Positions 14,301 through 22,634 are shown, counted from the stretch's first letter. The stretch is 25,971 nt of DNA from an uncultured Wenzhouxiangella sp. (GCA_937876395.1 CALEIM010000046.1:1-25971), one strand, 5' to 3'. Numbers and translations: made by a program. The notes: a model not told the origin generated them from the letters alone.

Positions 14301-16865
14301 GGGCGGGAGTTTGAGCCGCAGTCCGCGCCGGAGCGCGCCGCTGATGCAGACGACGAGACAGTAGGTGCGGAGCTGGAACCGGATGCGGAGTCCGATCTTG
14401 AATTCGAGCCCGAATCTGAATTGGAGTCCGAGTTGGAGTCTGAGCCAGAGCCCGAACTGGAATCCGAACTCGAGTCTGAACCGGAGCCCGAACTGGAATC
14501 TGAACTCGAGTCTGGGGCAGAGGGCGAACTGGAATCCGAACCAGAGCCGGTCAAGGAATTCTACGCCGATCTTAACGAAGACCTGCTCGAGGCCTTCCTT
14601 GAAGAAGCGCAGGAAGTGCTCGAACACGCCGATGAATCCCTCCACCAGTGGCGTGATACGCCCGATGACAAGGGCCTGATCACTGGTCTGCAGCGCGATC
14701 TGCACACCATCAAGGGCAGCTCGCGCATGGTTGGTCTGGACGCCATCGGCTCGGTAGCTCACGTCATGGAAGAGCTGCTTGAAGGCATTGCAGCAGGTCT
14801 GCAGCGCCCAACGCCTGAGCGTATCGATGCTCTGGAAGCCGGCTGCGACCATCTGCACACCATGGTTGAGGCGGTCGAGAATCAGCAGCCCATGCCCGAG
14901 CTGCCTTCCGGCGGCCTGTTTGCCGAGCGCGCCGAGGAAGAAATCGAGGAGGCCGACGAAATCCTGGCCGAGATCGAGGAAGAGGTCGAAAGCTCGGCGG
15001 AGCCCGGCGATTCCCGAGTGACCCGCACCGAAACGCTGCGCGTACCCTCAATTCTGGTGGATGACCTGGTCAACTTCGCCGGCGAAATCAGTATTTTCCG
15101 CTCACGCCTGGAAGAGCAGATCAACGTCTTCCGCAACAACGTGGCTGAAGTTGACGGCACCGTGCTGCGCCTGCGTGACCAGCTCAGAAAGCTCGAAATC
15201 GAAACCGAGGCCCAAATCCTCGCCCGCTACGAGCGCGAACACGGCCCCACCGACGAAACCTTCGACCCGCTCGAACTCGACCGCTATTCGACCATCCAGC
15301 AGCTGTCGCGCGCACTGGGCGAATCCGTCAACGACCTGACCAGCCTGACCGGGATTCTTGATGACGCCACGCGTCAGTCCGAAACCCTGCTGATGCAGCA
15401 GTCCCGAGTCAACACCGAGCTGCAGGAAGGCCTGATGCAGGCCCGCATGGTGGCCTTCAATACCCTGCTGCCGCGCTTCCGTCGGGTGGTGCGCAACGCC
15501 GCCCGCGAACTCGACAAGCAGGCCCAGTTGGTGGTCAATATCGAAGGCGAGGGCCTGCTTGACCGCAGCGTACTCGACCGGATTACCGCACCACTTGAAC
15601 ATCTGCTGCGCAACTCGATCGCGCACGGGATCGAAACCGGGGCAACGCGGCTTCAGGCTGGCAAGGCCGAGGCCGGCACCATTCGTATCGACGTCGGCCG
15701 CGAGACCACGGAGCTTGTGCTACGTATTTCCGACGACGGTGCCGGCCTGGATCTGGACGCCATCCGGCGGCGCGGCATTGAGCAGGGTCTGCTCAGCGAA
15801 CCCGATCAGGCCAGCGAAGCCGAACTGGCCCAGCTTATCTTCCGGCCCGGCTTCAGCACCGTGCGCGAGGTTACCGAACTGGCTGGGCGTGGCATCGGCA
15901 TGGATGTGGTCGCCAGCGAGGTTCGCCAGATCGGCGGCAGCGTGCGCGCCCATACCGAAGCCGGCAAGGGTGCACGTTTCACCATTCGCATTCCGCTGTC
16001 GCTGACGGTCATGCAGGCGATCATGGTGCACGTCGCTGACCGGCCGTTTGCCATCCCGCTGCAGGCGGTGCGCGGAGTCACCCGACTGATGGCTTCGGAG
16101 TGGCAGCGCCAGATCAGCTCCAGCGACCCTCATCAGGTCTACGCCGGTCAGGACTACCCGCTGCTGGAGCTGGAAACCCAGCTCGGTTTTGAGCTTGACG
16201 ATCTGCCCAGCGGCACGCTGTCGCTGTTGATGATCGAGGCCGGAGAGAACCGCGCCGCCCTGCGCGTAAGCGAGCTACAGGGTCACCGTGAGATTGTCAT
16301 CAAGCCGGTTGGCCCTCAGATCAGCTCAATTACCGGCATTCTCGGCGGGACGGTTACCGGCGACGGTCAGGTGGTACCCATCCTCGACATGGGTCCGATC
16401 ATTCGACGCGCCTTCGAGCAAAACCTGCTGCCCGGTCAGGTGGACGATCGCAGTTATCTTGAGCGTGGCGAAGAAGTCAAACGCACACCGCTGGTTCTGG
16501 TGGTCGACGATTCAATCACCATGCGCCGCGTGACCGGCCGCGTGCTTGAACATCGTGGCCTGGAAGTGCTTACCGCCCGCGACGGCATTGATGCGATCGA
16601 AGCAATGTTCGACCGCATACCCGACCTGATTCTGCTCGACATCGAGATGCCGCGCATGGACGGCTATGAGCTGGCCACTCATGTGCGCAACGACCCCCGC
16701 CTGAAAAATGTGCCGATGGTGATGATCACCTCACGAAGCGGGGAAAAACATCGCCAGCACGCCAAACAGCTAGGCGTCAACGGTTACCTGACCAAGCCAT
16801 ACCAGGAAGCCGATCTGGTCGAGGAAGTCTTCGAGAAGCTCCGCATGCCGGTGCCGCAAGGATAG
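11337..16865 (+). CDS. chpA: ChpA (PilL), hybrid CheA-type kinase of the Pil-Chp system
   Basis: 1,842 residues, shorter than Pseudomonas ChpA (about 2,470). In order: an N-terminal helical region with two Hpt-like segments lacking the histidine (near 50 and 470); three Hpt modules with intact histidines H710 (FHSLKGSGRM), H855 (VHTMKGTMRL) and H1123 (LHTIKGSSRM); acidic linkers before and between them; a CheA dimerisation region from about 1230; an ATPase domain with N1426 (RNSIAHG), D1467 (ISDDGAGLD) and GRGIGMDVV; a CheW-like domain (about 1555-1695); and a C-terminal receiver with VVDDS and phospho-acceptor D1768. It should pass phosphate to PilG and its own receiver. It probably depends on translation of the overlapping short frame upstream. 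chpC follows eight bases after its stop. Confidence 0.95.
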   Translation: MSQSHSSHQSLQWARPLIDELLLEITQAIEAWSEGGTDRSPSDLDQAIDASLKIAGTLSVLEFESGELIGNAMAEALEAIRRDDFGREDEALNALVEASTLLPDYLDYLESTQHDAPAVLLPTINELRSAVGARPLDESQFFQPPLAHVVLPDGRDGRPAAELRRRYQQALPGFLVNHKDHAALDGLTQTGLALRDNATLPVSVRRTGWAAAALSAALRDGEIEAGKAISRLYARLDALLKTQAQGEPHIDEAADQLCRSFLFHLAAVRPTNDLANEAWQAFDLATHAPETASQARVFLAGRNRALFAAVTQAAREDLAQIKDSLGSQLERSSADPNVLDRQTELLESVSQSLAMLGLDNLARRIHSQADRLSELGSNPDDPALLSVARELLVAESQLESGLDMLGDEARADDDDADPAGAILLPPSEWRRVLKQMFHEAGEDLTHAKSLLDALNRGKVEGDAAVEAAELLDRIAKVLSMASLDDGSRLLAAAARLVNVQFLERDQADPDELETLAEALTVAEFYFDAQTRLDEKGRSYFASTRSTLETLGYWPGAEPAIDAGVAAEASPDETSFDDAPPLTQAPSASEPEANDGPAFGFEADRDFEFDDSLDFNFATDIDEQPTERADAETAEPTFDIVPEPADSQPESAPEPIDDAAAALSAFDDFDIVEIFLEEFDHELESLQDSLPRWLEDVGNTELMTNIRRSFHSLKGSGRMAGAEEVGEFAWQLETLMNRVLDGQLSADEDLVDLISSGVDMLPSLRARLRGEAGAEYDEATCAEMAARIERVASGDESAVTAGPDGPAELEGLDPTLIELMVKELSENLEHLDSWVDQTLIADMPVGVDDRLVRAVHTMKGTMRLAPIGSENDTAQILEQYLEELAHSGEPPDRAGLVAIIDCQQLFHQRLDRLQGKAIEDEAFESVELAAELRRLHGKAYRDRTEDSAGFVPDTDTDTPAFDFLSADEVFEFADEAEAEQAETETSDEFGREFEPQSAPERAADADDETVGAELEPDAESDLEFEPESELESELESEPEPELESELESEPEPELESELESGAEGELESEPEPVKEFYADLNEDLLEAFLEEAQEVLEHADESLHQWRDTPDDKGLITGLQRDLHTIKGSSRMVGLDAIGSVAHVMEELLEGIAAGLQRPTPERIDALEAGCDHLHTMVEAVENQQPMPELPSGGLFAERAEEEIEEADEILAEIEEEVESSAEPGDSRVTRTETLRVPSILVDDLVNFAGEISIFRSRLEEQINVFRNNVAEVDGTVLRLRDQLRKLEIETEAQILARYEREHGPTDETFDPLELDRYSTIQQLSRALGESVNDLTSLTGILDDATRQSETLLMQQSRVNTELQEGLMQARMVAFNTLLPRFRRVVRNAARELDKQAQLVVNIEGEGLLDRSVLDRITAPLEHLLRNSIAHGIETGATRLQAGKAEAGTIRIDVGRETTELVLRISDDGAGLDLDAIRRRGIEQGLLSEPDQASEAELAQLIFRPGFSTVREVTELAGRGIGMDVVASEVRQIGGSVRAHTEAGKGARFTIRIPLSLTVMQAIMVHVADRPFAIPLQAVRGVTRLMASEWQRQISSSDPHQVYAGQDYPLLELETQLGFELDDLPSGTLSLLMIEAGENRAALRVSELQGHREIVIKPVGPQISSITGILGGTVTGDGQVVPILDMGPIIRRAFEQNLLPGQVDDRSYLERGEEVKRTPLVLVVDDSITMRRVTGRVLEHRGLEVLTARDGIDAIEAMFDRIPDLILLDIEMPRMDGYELATHVRNDPRLKNVPMVMITSRSGEKHRQHAKQLGVNGYLTKPYQEADLVEEVFEKLRMPVPQG
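14448..14549 (+). repeat. 36-base tandem repeat inside chpA (acidic linker)
   Basis: Two full units (14448-14483 and 14484-14519) and a 30-base partial third begin gagcccgaactggaatc or a close variant; each unit encodes about twelve residues of the type EPELESELESEP. The preceding bases from about 14397 are a looser version. The repeat lies in the linker between the second and third Hpt domains (from residue 1038). Period divisible by three means copy-number change would keep the frame. Confidence 0.85.
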
Positions 16866-16873
16866 GAAGCAGC

Positions 16874-17347
16874 ATGACCGACAGTGAAGTTCGCAGCGTT
16901 ATCGTGCCCCTGACCGGGATCGATCTGCTGATTCCCAATGCGACGGTCGCCGAAGTCGTCGGCTTTACCCAACCCGAGCCAATTCCTGAGGCCATCGACT
17001 GGGTGCTCGGCACCATGCTTTGGCACGGCTGGCAGGTGCCGGTGATCAGCTTCGTCGGCCTGATTGATGAAGGCGCGCACGAGAACAAGCGCGGTGCTCG
17101 GGTGTGTATCTTGAAGACACTGATCAACACCGAACGCATGCCCTACATGGCCATCCTCGCTCAGGACCACCCTCGATTGACGACCGTCACCGAGGAAAAT
17201 CTTGAGGAAATCGCCACCGAATCCAACCCGATTGCAGTCGCCGGACGTGTGCAGATCGACAGTCGGGATGCAATCATCCCCGATCTGGATCGTCTCGGCC
17301 ACCTGGTCGCTCATGCCGCCTTCGGCGCCCTGCCGCTGACCGGCTAG
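16874..17347 (+). CDS. chpC: ChpC-like CheW-domain protein
   Basis: 157 residues, a single CheW-like domain: RSVIVPLTGIDLLIPNATVA, PIPEAIDWVLGTMLWHGWQV, and a tail RDAIIPDLDRLGHLVA. It aligns in kind with ChpC, the second coupler of the Pseudomonas Pil-Chp system, and stands right after the chpA gene. It may connect other receptors to ChpA. aggaag before the ATG supports the start. chpB, between chpA and chpC in Pseudomonas, is missing. This is the last gene of the operon. Confidence 0.85.
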   Translation: MTDSEVRSVIVPLTGIDLLIPNATVAEVVGFTQPEPIPEAIDWVLGTMLWHGWQVPVISFVGLIDEGAHENKRGARVCILKTLINTERMPYMAILAQDHPRLTTVTEENLEEIATESNPIAVAGRVQIDSRDAIIPDLDRLGHLVAHAAFGALPLTG

Positions 17348-17405
17348 GCTAGCCGTTCAGCGCCTCAACATCCCGGGTCGGTGGCCGCTTGCGGCAATTC
17401 ACCGC

Positions 17406-17430
17406 GCTGCTCAGTGCTTGAGCAGCTTTT
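17406..17430 (+). terminator. Rho-independent terminator of the pil-chp operon, overlapping accC
   Basis: gctgctca (17406-17413) and tgagcagc (17419-17426) form a perfect eight-pair stem with a five-base loop followed by tttt (17427-17430). On the plus strand this is a compact terminator 59 bases after the chpC stop. Its left arm covers the accC stop codon (17411-17413 on the minus strand). On the minus strand no T-tract follows, so it should act mainly on the pil-chp message. A smaller hairpin gccgc/gcggc lies at 17384-17395. Confidence 0.65.
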
Positions 17431-18757
17431 CCAGGTAATGGATGTTCGTTCCGCCCTTGCGGAAGCCGGAATCACGCATCAGTTTTTGATGCAGCGGAAT
17501 ATTGGACACCACGCCACGCAGCACCATTTCATCGAGCGCGACGCGCATCCGCTCGATGGCGGCATCCCGACTCTCGCCATAGGCAATCAGCTTGCCAATC
17601 ATCGAGTCGTAGTTGGGCGGCACGCGGTAGCCGTCGTAGATATGCGAATCAACCCGGATGCCGGGGCCTCCAGGAGCATGAAAGCCTGAAATTGTGCCCG
17701 GCTGGGGGATGAACTTTTCCGGATCTTCGGCATTGATACGACATTCGATGGCGTGGCCCCGAATACGCACCTGTTCCTGGGTGAACGGCAGCGCCTGGCC
17801 GGCCGCCGCCAGAATCTGGGCACGAATCAGATCCAGCCCGGTCACGCATTCAGTGACCGGATGCTCGACCTGGATGCGCGTGTTCATCTCGATGAAGTAG
17901 AACTCGCCGTCCTCATAGAGAAATTCAAAGGTGCCGGCACCTCGGTAGCCGATGCGCTTGCAGGCATCGGTGCAGATGCGCCCGATACGCTGGCGCTCGG
18001 CGTCATTGATCCCCGGTGCCGGTGCTTCTTCAATGACCTTCTGATGGCGACGCTGCATTGAGCAATCCCGCTCGCCCAGATGGACGGCGTTGCCGTGGTT
18101 GTCGGCCATCACCTGAATTTCGATATGGCGGGGATCGCTCAGGAACTTCTCCATATAGACGGTCGAATCACCGAATCCGGTGCGCGCCTCCTGGCGGGTC
18201 AGGTTGATCGCCGCAATCAGCTCGTTCGGATCGTGGACCACCCGCATGCCCCGCCCACCGCCACCGGCGGCGGCCTTGATCAGCACCGGGTAACCGATGT
18301 CATCGGCAATTCGGCGCGAGCGGTGCTCGTCGTCATTGAGCGGCCCGTTGGATCCGGGCACGCAGGGCACACCGGCCTGGCGCATGGCGTTGATCGCCGA
18401 AACCTTGTCGCCCATCAGGCGGATCGTTTCAGCACGCGGGCCGATGAAGGTAAAACCCGACTCCTCAATGCGCTCGGCAAAATCGGCGTTTTCGGCCAGG
18501 AAACCGTAGCCGGGGTGAACCGCCTCAGCGTCGGTAACTTCCATGGCAGCAACGATGCCCGGCACGTTCATATAGCTTTGCGCAGCCGGCGCCGGGCCAA
18601 TGCACACGGATTCATCGGCCATGCCGACGTGCTTGAGATTGCGGTCCACCGTCGAATGCACCGCAACGGTGCGAATGCCCATGGCCTGGCAGGCACGCAG
18701 GATGCGCAGCGCAATCTCGCCACGGTTGGCGATCAGAATTTTCTTGAATGGAGGCAT
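17411..18757 (-). CDS. accC: Biotin carboxylase subunit of acetyl-CoA carboxylase
   Basis: 448 residues, the normal length. It carboxylates biotin on AccB using bicarbonate and ATP, the first half-reaction of fatty-acid synthesis. The N-terminal fold starts KILIANRGEIALRILRA, HPGYGFLAEN lies at 81-90, the ATP-grasp glycine loop GGGGRGMRVV at 165-174, and the catalytic FIEMNTRIQVEHPVTE with R294 at 288-303. It is seven bases from accB, so the two are made together. The last codons lie within the terminator stem of the convergent pil-chp operon. Confidence 0.97.
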   Translation of the reverse strand: MPPFKKILIANRGEIALRILRACQAMGIRTVAVHSTVDRNLKHVGMADESVCIGPAPAAQSYMNVPGIVAAMEVTDAEAVHPGYGFLAENADFAERIEESGFTFIGPRAETIRLMGDKVSAINAMRQAGVPCVPGSNGPLNDDEHRSRRIADDIGYPVLIKAAAGGGGRGMRVVHDPNELIAAINLTRQEARTGFGDSTVYMEKFLSDPRHIEIQVMADNHGNAVHLGERDCSMQRRHQKVIEEAPAPGINDAERQRIGRICTDACKRIGYRGAGTFEFLYEDGEFYFIEMNTRIQVEHPVTECVTGLDLIRAQILAAAGQALPFTQEQVRIRGHAIECRINAEDPEKFIPQPGTISGFHAPGGPGIRVDSHIYDGYRVPPNYDSMIGKLIAYGESRDAAIERMRVALDEMVLRGVVSNIPLHQKLMRDSGFRKGGTNIHYLEKLLKH

Positions 18758-18764
18758 GCTGCGC

Positions 18765-19235
18765 TCAGCCCTTGCGGATTACGAACAACGGCTGGTCAAA
18801 TTCGACCGGCTGACCGTCTTCGACCAGCACCGCGACCACTTCACCAGCAAACTCCGCCTCAATCTGATTGAACATCTTCATGGCTTCGACCAGGCACAGG
18901 GTGTCACCGGTATTCACCTTGCTGCCGACCCGTACAAAAGCATCAGACTCGGGATTGGGCGCAGAATAATAGGTGCCCACCATCGGCGAGCGCAGCAACT
19001 CGCCTTCCGGCAATGCTTCCGTTTCCGCTTCGGACGTGGCCAGTGACGTGGTTGGCTCGAAGGTCGGTACCGCGCTCGGCGCGGCGACCGGCAGTGGAGC
19101 CGGCGCATAGGCCTGGACCGGCGTTGCATGGTGGCGAATCAGCTTGACCGATTCCTCGCCTTCGTGAATTTCGATCTCGGCCAGCTCTGATTCCTCGAGC
19201 AGCTCGATCAGCTTCTTGATTTTTCTAAGGTCCAT
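18765..19235 (-). CDS. accB: Biotin carboxyl carrier protein of acetyl-CoA carboxylase
   Basis: 156 residues. A helical N-terminal piece (1-35) begins MDLRKIKKLIELLEESELAE, a mobile Ala/Pro-rich linker spans about 37-72, and the C-terminal biotinyl domain holds EAMKMFNQIEAE with the biotinylated K120. The protein shuttles the carboxyl group between AccC and the AccA/AccD transferase. It starts three bases after the aroQ stop and ends seven bases before accC, so aroQ-accB-accC is one transcription unit, a common arrangement. Confidence 0.97.
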   Translation of the reverse strand: MDLRKIKKLIELLEESELAEIEIHEGEESVKLIRHHATPVQAYAPAPLPVAAPSAVPTFEPTTSLATSEAETEALPEGELLRSPMVGTYYSAPNPESDAFVRVGSKVNTGDTLCLVEAMKMFNQIEAEFAGEVVAVLVEDGQPVEFDQPLFVIRKG

Positions 19236-19238
19236 GGC

Positions 19239-19685
19239 TTATTCCGAAGCAGTGGTTTTGTTGATGACAGCCTGCAGTGCCAGCAGGTAGGAGTCGCCAC
19301 CGAAGCCGGCAATCACGCCCTCGGCCAGATCGCTGAACAGGGAGTGGTGGCGGAATTCCTCGCGGCGCTGCAAGTTGCTCAGATGAATCTCGATAAAGGG
19401 CAAATCAACGGCCAACAGCGCATCACGAATGGCCACTGATGTATGCGTGAACGCCGCCGGGTTGATCAGAATCCAGTCGGTGCCGTCAGCGGCCGCCGCG
19501 TGGATCCGCTCGATCAGCTCATGCTCGGCGTTCGACTGAAAACACTGGAGATCAATCTTGCTGTCAGCGGCCTGACGGGCCAGGCGAGAATTGATTTGGG
19601 CCAGCGACTCCGATCCGTAAATCGCGGTTTCACGCTGCCCGAGCAAATTCAAATTCGGTCCGTGAATAACGAGTACGGCCAGCAT
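19239..19685 (-). CDS. aroQ: Type II 3-dehydroquinate dehydratase
   Basis: 148 residues, standard for the type II enzyme, which dehydrates 3-dehydroquinate in the shikimate pathway. Motifs: IHGPNLNLLGQRETAIYG with R18 and the catalytic Y23, FQSNAEHELIERIH, INPAAFTHTSVAIRDAL with N75 and H81, and IEIHLSNLQRREEFR with catalytic H101. aggag five bases before the ATG marks the start. It heads the aroQ-accB-accC unit; I do not see a convincing promoter in the 103 bases before it. Confidence 0.97.
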   Translation of the reverse strand: MLAVLVIHGPNLNLLGQRETAIYGSESLAQINSRLARQAADSKIDLQCFQSNAEHELIERIHAAAADGTDWILINPAAFTHTSVAIRDALLAVDLPFIEIHLSNLQRREEFRHHSLFSDLAEGVIAGFGGDSYLLALQAVINKTTASE

Positions 19686-19766
19686 ACCGGCTCCTGCCCA
19701 GGGGGAAACCGGCAGTGTGCCGCATCAACTGGTAAATGTCCACACGATGCACGACGTTGGACGAAC

Positions 19767-19783
19767 AAACCCCCTCGACGAGG
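19767..19783 (-). terminator. Weak terminator candidate after the tlpA-like gene
   Basis: cctcg (19773-19777) and cgagg (19779-19783) can pair around a single base, too tight to form fully, with a minus-strand continuation ggggtttgtt. It lies just after the stop of the TlpA-like gene. Only a weak case. Confidence 0.2.
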
Positions 19784-19788
19784 CAGGA

Positions 19789-20358
19789 TCAGCGCTGACT
19801 GATGGCCAAATCGGCGCCGGTCGTCACTAATTCGGCAAGCACCGGCTCGAGCTCCGCCGCGGACACTTCACCGTAGTGGCGCCAGCGCACGATTCCGGCC
19901 GCATCCACCACCACGGTATACGGCATGGCGCCGGCATCGTTGCCCCAGGCGCGCATCACGTCAAACACATCATCCTGGCCGGCCAGGATGGTATAGCCAA
20001 TGCCCAGATCCTCAATGAAGCGTGCAACCGGCTCCGGGTCGTCAAGCGCAATTCCGACCACGACCAGTGAATCGCCCCAGCGCTCGCTGGCCGCCTGCAA
20101 TACCGGCATTTCACGCACACAGGGCGCGCACCAGGTGGCCCAGAAATTGACCAGCATGACCTGACCGGCAAAATCCTCGGCGCTGACAATCTGACCGTTC
20201 AGATCGACGAGCGCAAAATCGGGCCGGGTCTGGCCCAGCTCGATGCCGGCCGGCTGAGGCGGCGGACTCGACTGGCTGCGGTTGGTCAGCCAGGCCAGGG
20301 CCGTACCGAGCAGGAAGCCGAACACCACAACGCTTACCCACAAACGCCAGCCGCTCAT
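19789..20358 (-). CDS. TlpA/ResA-like thiol:disulfide oxidoreductase
   Basis: 189 residues with an N-terminal membrane anchor (about 5-24) and a periplasmic thioredoxin-like domain. LVNFWATWCAPCVREMPVL carries the redox pair C77 and C80, and GAMPYTVVVD gives the expected cis-proline loop. The gene overlaps dsbD by four bases, so DsbD is the likely electron donor that keeps it reduced. Typical clients of this family are apocytochromes c or other periplasmic thiols; which one is not visible. It is the last gene of cutA-dsbD-tlpA. Confidence 0.88.
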   Translation of the reverse strand: MSGWRLWVSVVVFGFLLGTALAWLTNRSQSSPPPQPAGIELGQTRPDFALVDLNGQIVSAEDFAGQVMLVNFWATWCAPCVREMPVLQAASERWGDSLVVVGIALDDPEPVARFIEDLGIGYTILAGQDDVFDVMRAWGNDAGAMPYTVVVDAAGIVRWRHYGEVSAAELEPVLAELVTTGADLAISQR

Positions 20359-22634
20359 CGTGCCACCTCGTTGAGCAGGGTCAGGAAATCGCTGGCCCCG
20401 AGAAAACCAAACATTCGGAAATGTTCCAGCTCCTGGCCGTTGCGGAAAAACAGATAGGCCGGCGGCCCGATCAGACCAAAATGCTGAAGCATGGCCTTGT
20501 GGTCATCGTTGTAGGCGGTCACATCGGCCTTGAGCAGAGTGAAATCGGCCATTCTGGCAGCCACCGCCGGATCGGGGAAGGTGCGCCGCTCCATGCGCAC
20601 GCAGTCCACGCACCAGTCGGCATAGAAATCAAGGAAGACCGGCTGAGTGGAACCGGCCACCGCGGCTTCGAGCTCGTCGAGCGTGTCAATCTGCCGAAAT
20701 GCCGGCGCCTCGATAGCCGACCCACCACCGCTGGCGACCAGGTGGTGCAGCGGGCGGGTCCAGTCGCGCCCGCCCGACATGGCGCCGACAAACTGGGCAA
20801 TGCCAACCACCAGCAGCATTACACCCAGCGCCTGCCAGAGCTTGCGCCAGCCGCCGGTGTCAGCACCTGAGCCGCTGAGCGCACCCAGATACACGCCGCT
20901 GGCAATGGTCAGCGCGCCCCACAGCAGCATGATGACCGCTCCCGGCAGAACCCGTTCGAGCATCCAGATGGCCAACGCCAGCAGCCCAACGCCAAACACG
21001 GCCTTGACCGCATTCATCCACTGGCCGGCGCGCGGCAGCAGCTTGCCGGCCGACGTACCCCAGATAACCAGCGGAATGCCCATGCCCAGCGCCATGGCAA
21101 ACAGCGCCAGGCCGCCGAGCACGGCATCGCCGGTCTGGCCGATGTAGATCAGCGCGCCCATCAACGCCGGGGCCACGCACGGCCCAACGATCAGCGCCGA
21201 CAGCGCGCCCATGATGGCCGCTCCGATGAGCGTGCCGCCTTCGGCCCGGTTGGACATGCTGTTCAGCCGCGTCTGTACGCTGGACGGAAGCTGCAGCTCA
21301 TAAAAGCCGAACATCGCCAGTGACAGCACAACGAACAGCAGGGCAAAAGCGATGAGCACGCCCGGATGCTGGAAAACCGCCTGAAGATTCTGGCCGAACA
21401 GGCCGGCCACCACCCCGAACAAGGTGTAGACCGCGGCCATGGCCAGCACGTAGACCACCGACAGTCGAAACGCGCGGGCCGTAGTCATGCGATCGCCCTC
21501 ACCGGCAATCAGGCCCGACAGAATGGGCACCATCGGAAAAACGCAGGGCGTAAAGGCCAGCAGCAGGCCGGCCACCAGAAACAGGCCCATGGCCAGCACC
21601 GGTCGACCGCTCAGGGCAGCGGCCAGACGATCCTGCTCCGAGCGGACTTCAACGCCGGCAGCCCCGGATTCGGTCGCCGTCATCTGGCCCACGCCGTTCG
21701 CTGAAATGTCAGGCACGTCACCGCTCGCCGCATCGGCCGCCGGCAGGATCAACTCGATCTGGCGGTTCATCGGCGGATAGCAGATGCCGTCGGCCAGGCA
21801 GCCCTGGAAATCAACGCTGAGTGTGACGTCGCGCTCAGCGCCGGCGGGACGCGCTACGGCCAGCGGAATTTCGACCTCGCCGAAATACACCCGGGTCTGA
21901 CCAAAGAACTCATCGACCATCGGCTCGCCGGGGGGCAGTTCGGCGGCACCCAGGCCGAGCTCGGGATCGTCAATGGAAAAAGCGAAGGATTCGCGATACA
22001 GGTAGTAGTCCGGATGGGCCGTAGCGCGCACCAGGATGCTGTCCGGACCATCGGCAATGGCTTCAATGCGGAAGGCCTGCTCGGCCGGCAGGGCCTGGCG
22101 CTGGGTCGCAAACAGTCCGTCCAGAGCGCTGCCCTGAGGCGTGCCGGAAAACAGCGACGCGCCCGGCGCAGTCACCGCCGGAGCGGCGGCCGACACATAG
22201 GCCCCAACCTGCTGGCGGTGGGGCGGATAGCAAACGCCCAGATCGGCGCAGCCCTGGAATGCAACCCGGGCGACGACCGGACCTTCGTCGGGCAGTGAAG
22301 TGACCGGCACGCGAATGGTGACTGAATCGCGGTAGGTTTCGGTTTCACCAAAAAATTCGTCAACCGTCCGCTCGCCAGGCGGGATCACCGCATCGCCAAA
22401 TTCGCTGCGCCCGTCGGGTGATTCAATCCGGAAGGCATGGCGATACAGGTAATAGCCGTCGGCAATCGTCCAGCTCAGCAGCAACTCACCCGGCTCGCCT
22501 TCGGCCTTGAGCGTAAACGCCTCTTCAATCGGCAGCAGATCATCCGGATTGATCTGCGCGGAAGTCAGCAGCGGCCACACGCAGGCAATCAATGCAATGG
22601 CCTGCAGACCGCGCTTCATCAAAAATTTGCTCAT
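20355..22634 (-). CDS. dsbD: Thiol:disulfide interchange protein DsbD with duplicated alpha domain
   Basis: I choose the start at 22634 (MSKFLMKRGLQAIALIACVW) because it overlaps the cutA stop as ATGA; an ATG 21 bases further upstream is also in frame. The protein is then 759 residues, longer than E. coli DsbD (about 565). A signal peptide precedes two consecutive alpha-type domains, about 28-150 with C129/C135 and about 178-300 with C279/C285, each with YYLYR, DEFFG and FQGC...CYPP. The membrane domain, about 345-600, has CVFPMVP (C364) and GPCVAPALMG. The C-terminal thioredoxin domain contains DWCVDC. The protein carries electrons from cytoplasmic thioredoxin to periplasmic partners. The duplication accounts for most of the extra length. 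Confidence 0.95.
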   Translation of the reverse strand: MSKFLMKRGLQAIALIACVWPLLTSAQINPDDLLPIEEAFTLKAEGEPGELLLSWTIADGYYLYRHAFRIESPDGRSEFGDAVIPPGERTVDEFFGETETYRDSVTIRVPVTSLPDEGPVVARVAFQGCADLGVCYPPHRQQVGAYVSAAAPAVTAPGASLFSGTPQGSALDGLFATQRQALPAEQAFRIEAIADGPDSILVRATAHPDYYLYRESFAFSIDDPELGLGAAELPPGEPMVDEFFGQTRVYFGEVEIPLAVARPAGAERDVTLSVDFQGCLADGICYPPMNRQIELILPAADAASGDVPDISANGVGQMTATESGAAGVEVRSEQDRLAAALSGRPVLAMGLFLVAGLLLAFTPCVFPMVPILSGLIAGEGDRMTTARAFRLSVVYVLAMAAVYTLFGVVAGLFGQNLQAVFQHPGVLIAFALLFVVLSLAMFGFYELQLPSSVQTRLNSMSNRAEGGTLIGAAIMGALSALIVGPCVAPALMGALIYIGQTGDAVLGGLALFAMALGMGIPLVIWGTSAGKLLPRAGQWMNAVKAVFGVGLLALAIWMLERVLPGAVIMLLWGALTIASGVYLGALSGSGADTGGWRKLWQALGVMLLVVGIAQFVGAMSGGRDWTRPLHHLVASGGGSAIEAPAFRQIDTLDELEAAVAGSTQPVFLDFYADWCVDCVRMERRTFPDPAVAARMADFTLLKADVTAYNDDHKAMLQHFGLIGPPAYLFFRNGQELEHFRMFGFLGASDFLTLLNEVAR

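Noticed and set aside
13386..14858. 490-codon minus-strand frame
   Set aside because: It lies wholly antisense to chpA; its composition mirrors the acidic repeats of ChpA and it has no recognisable domain.
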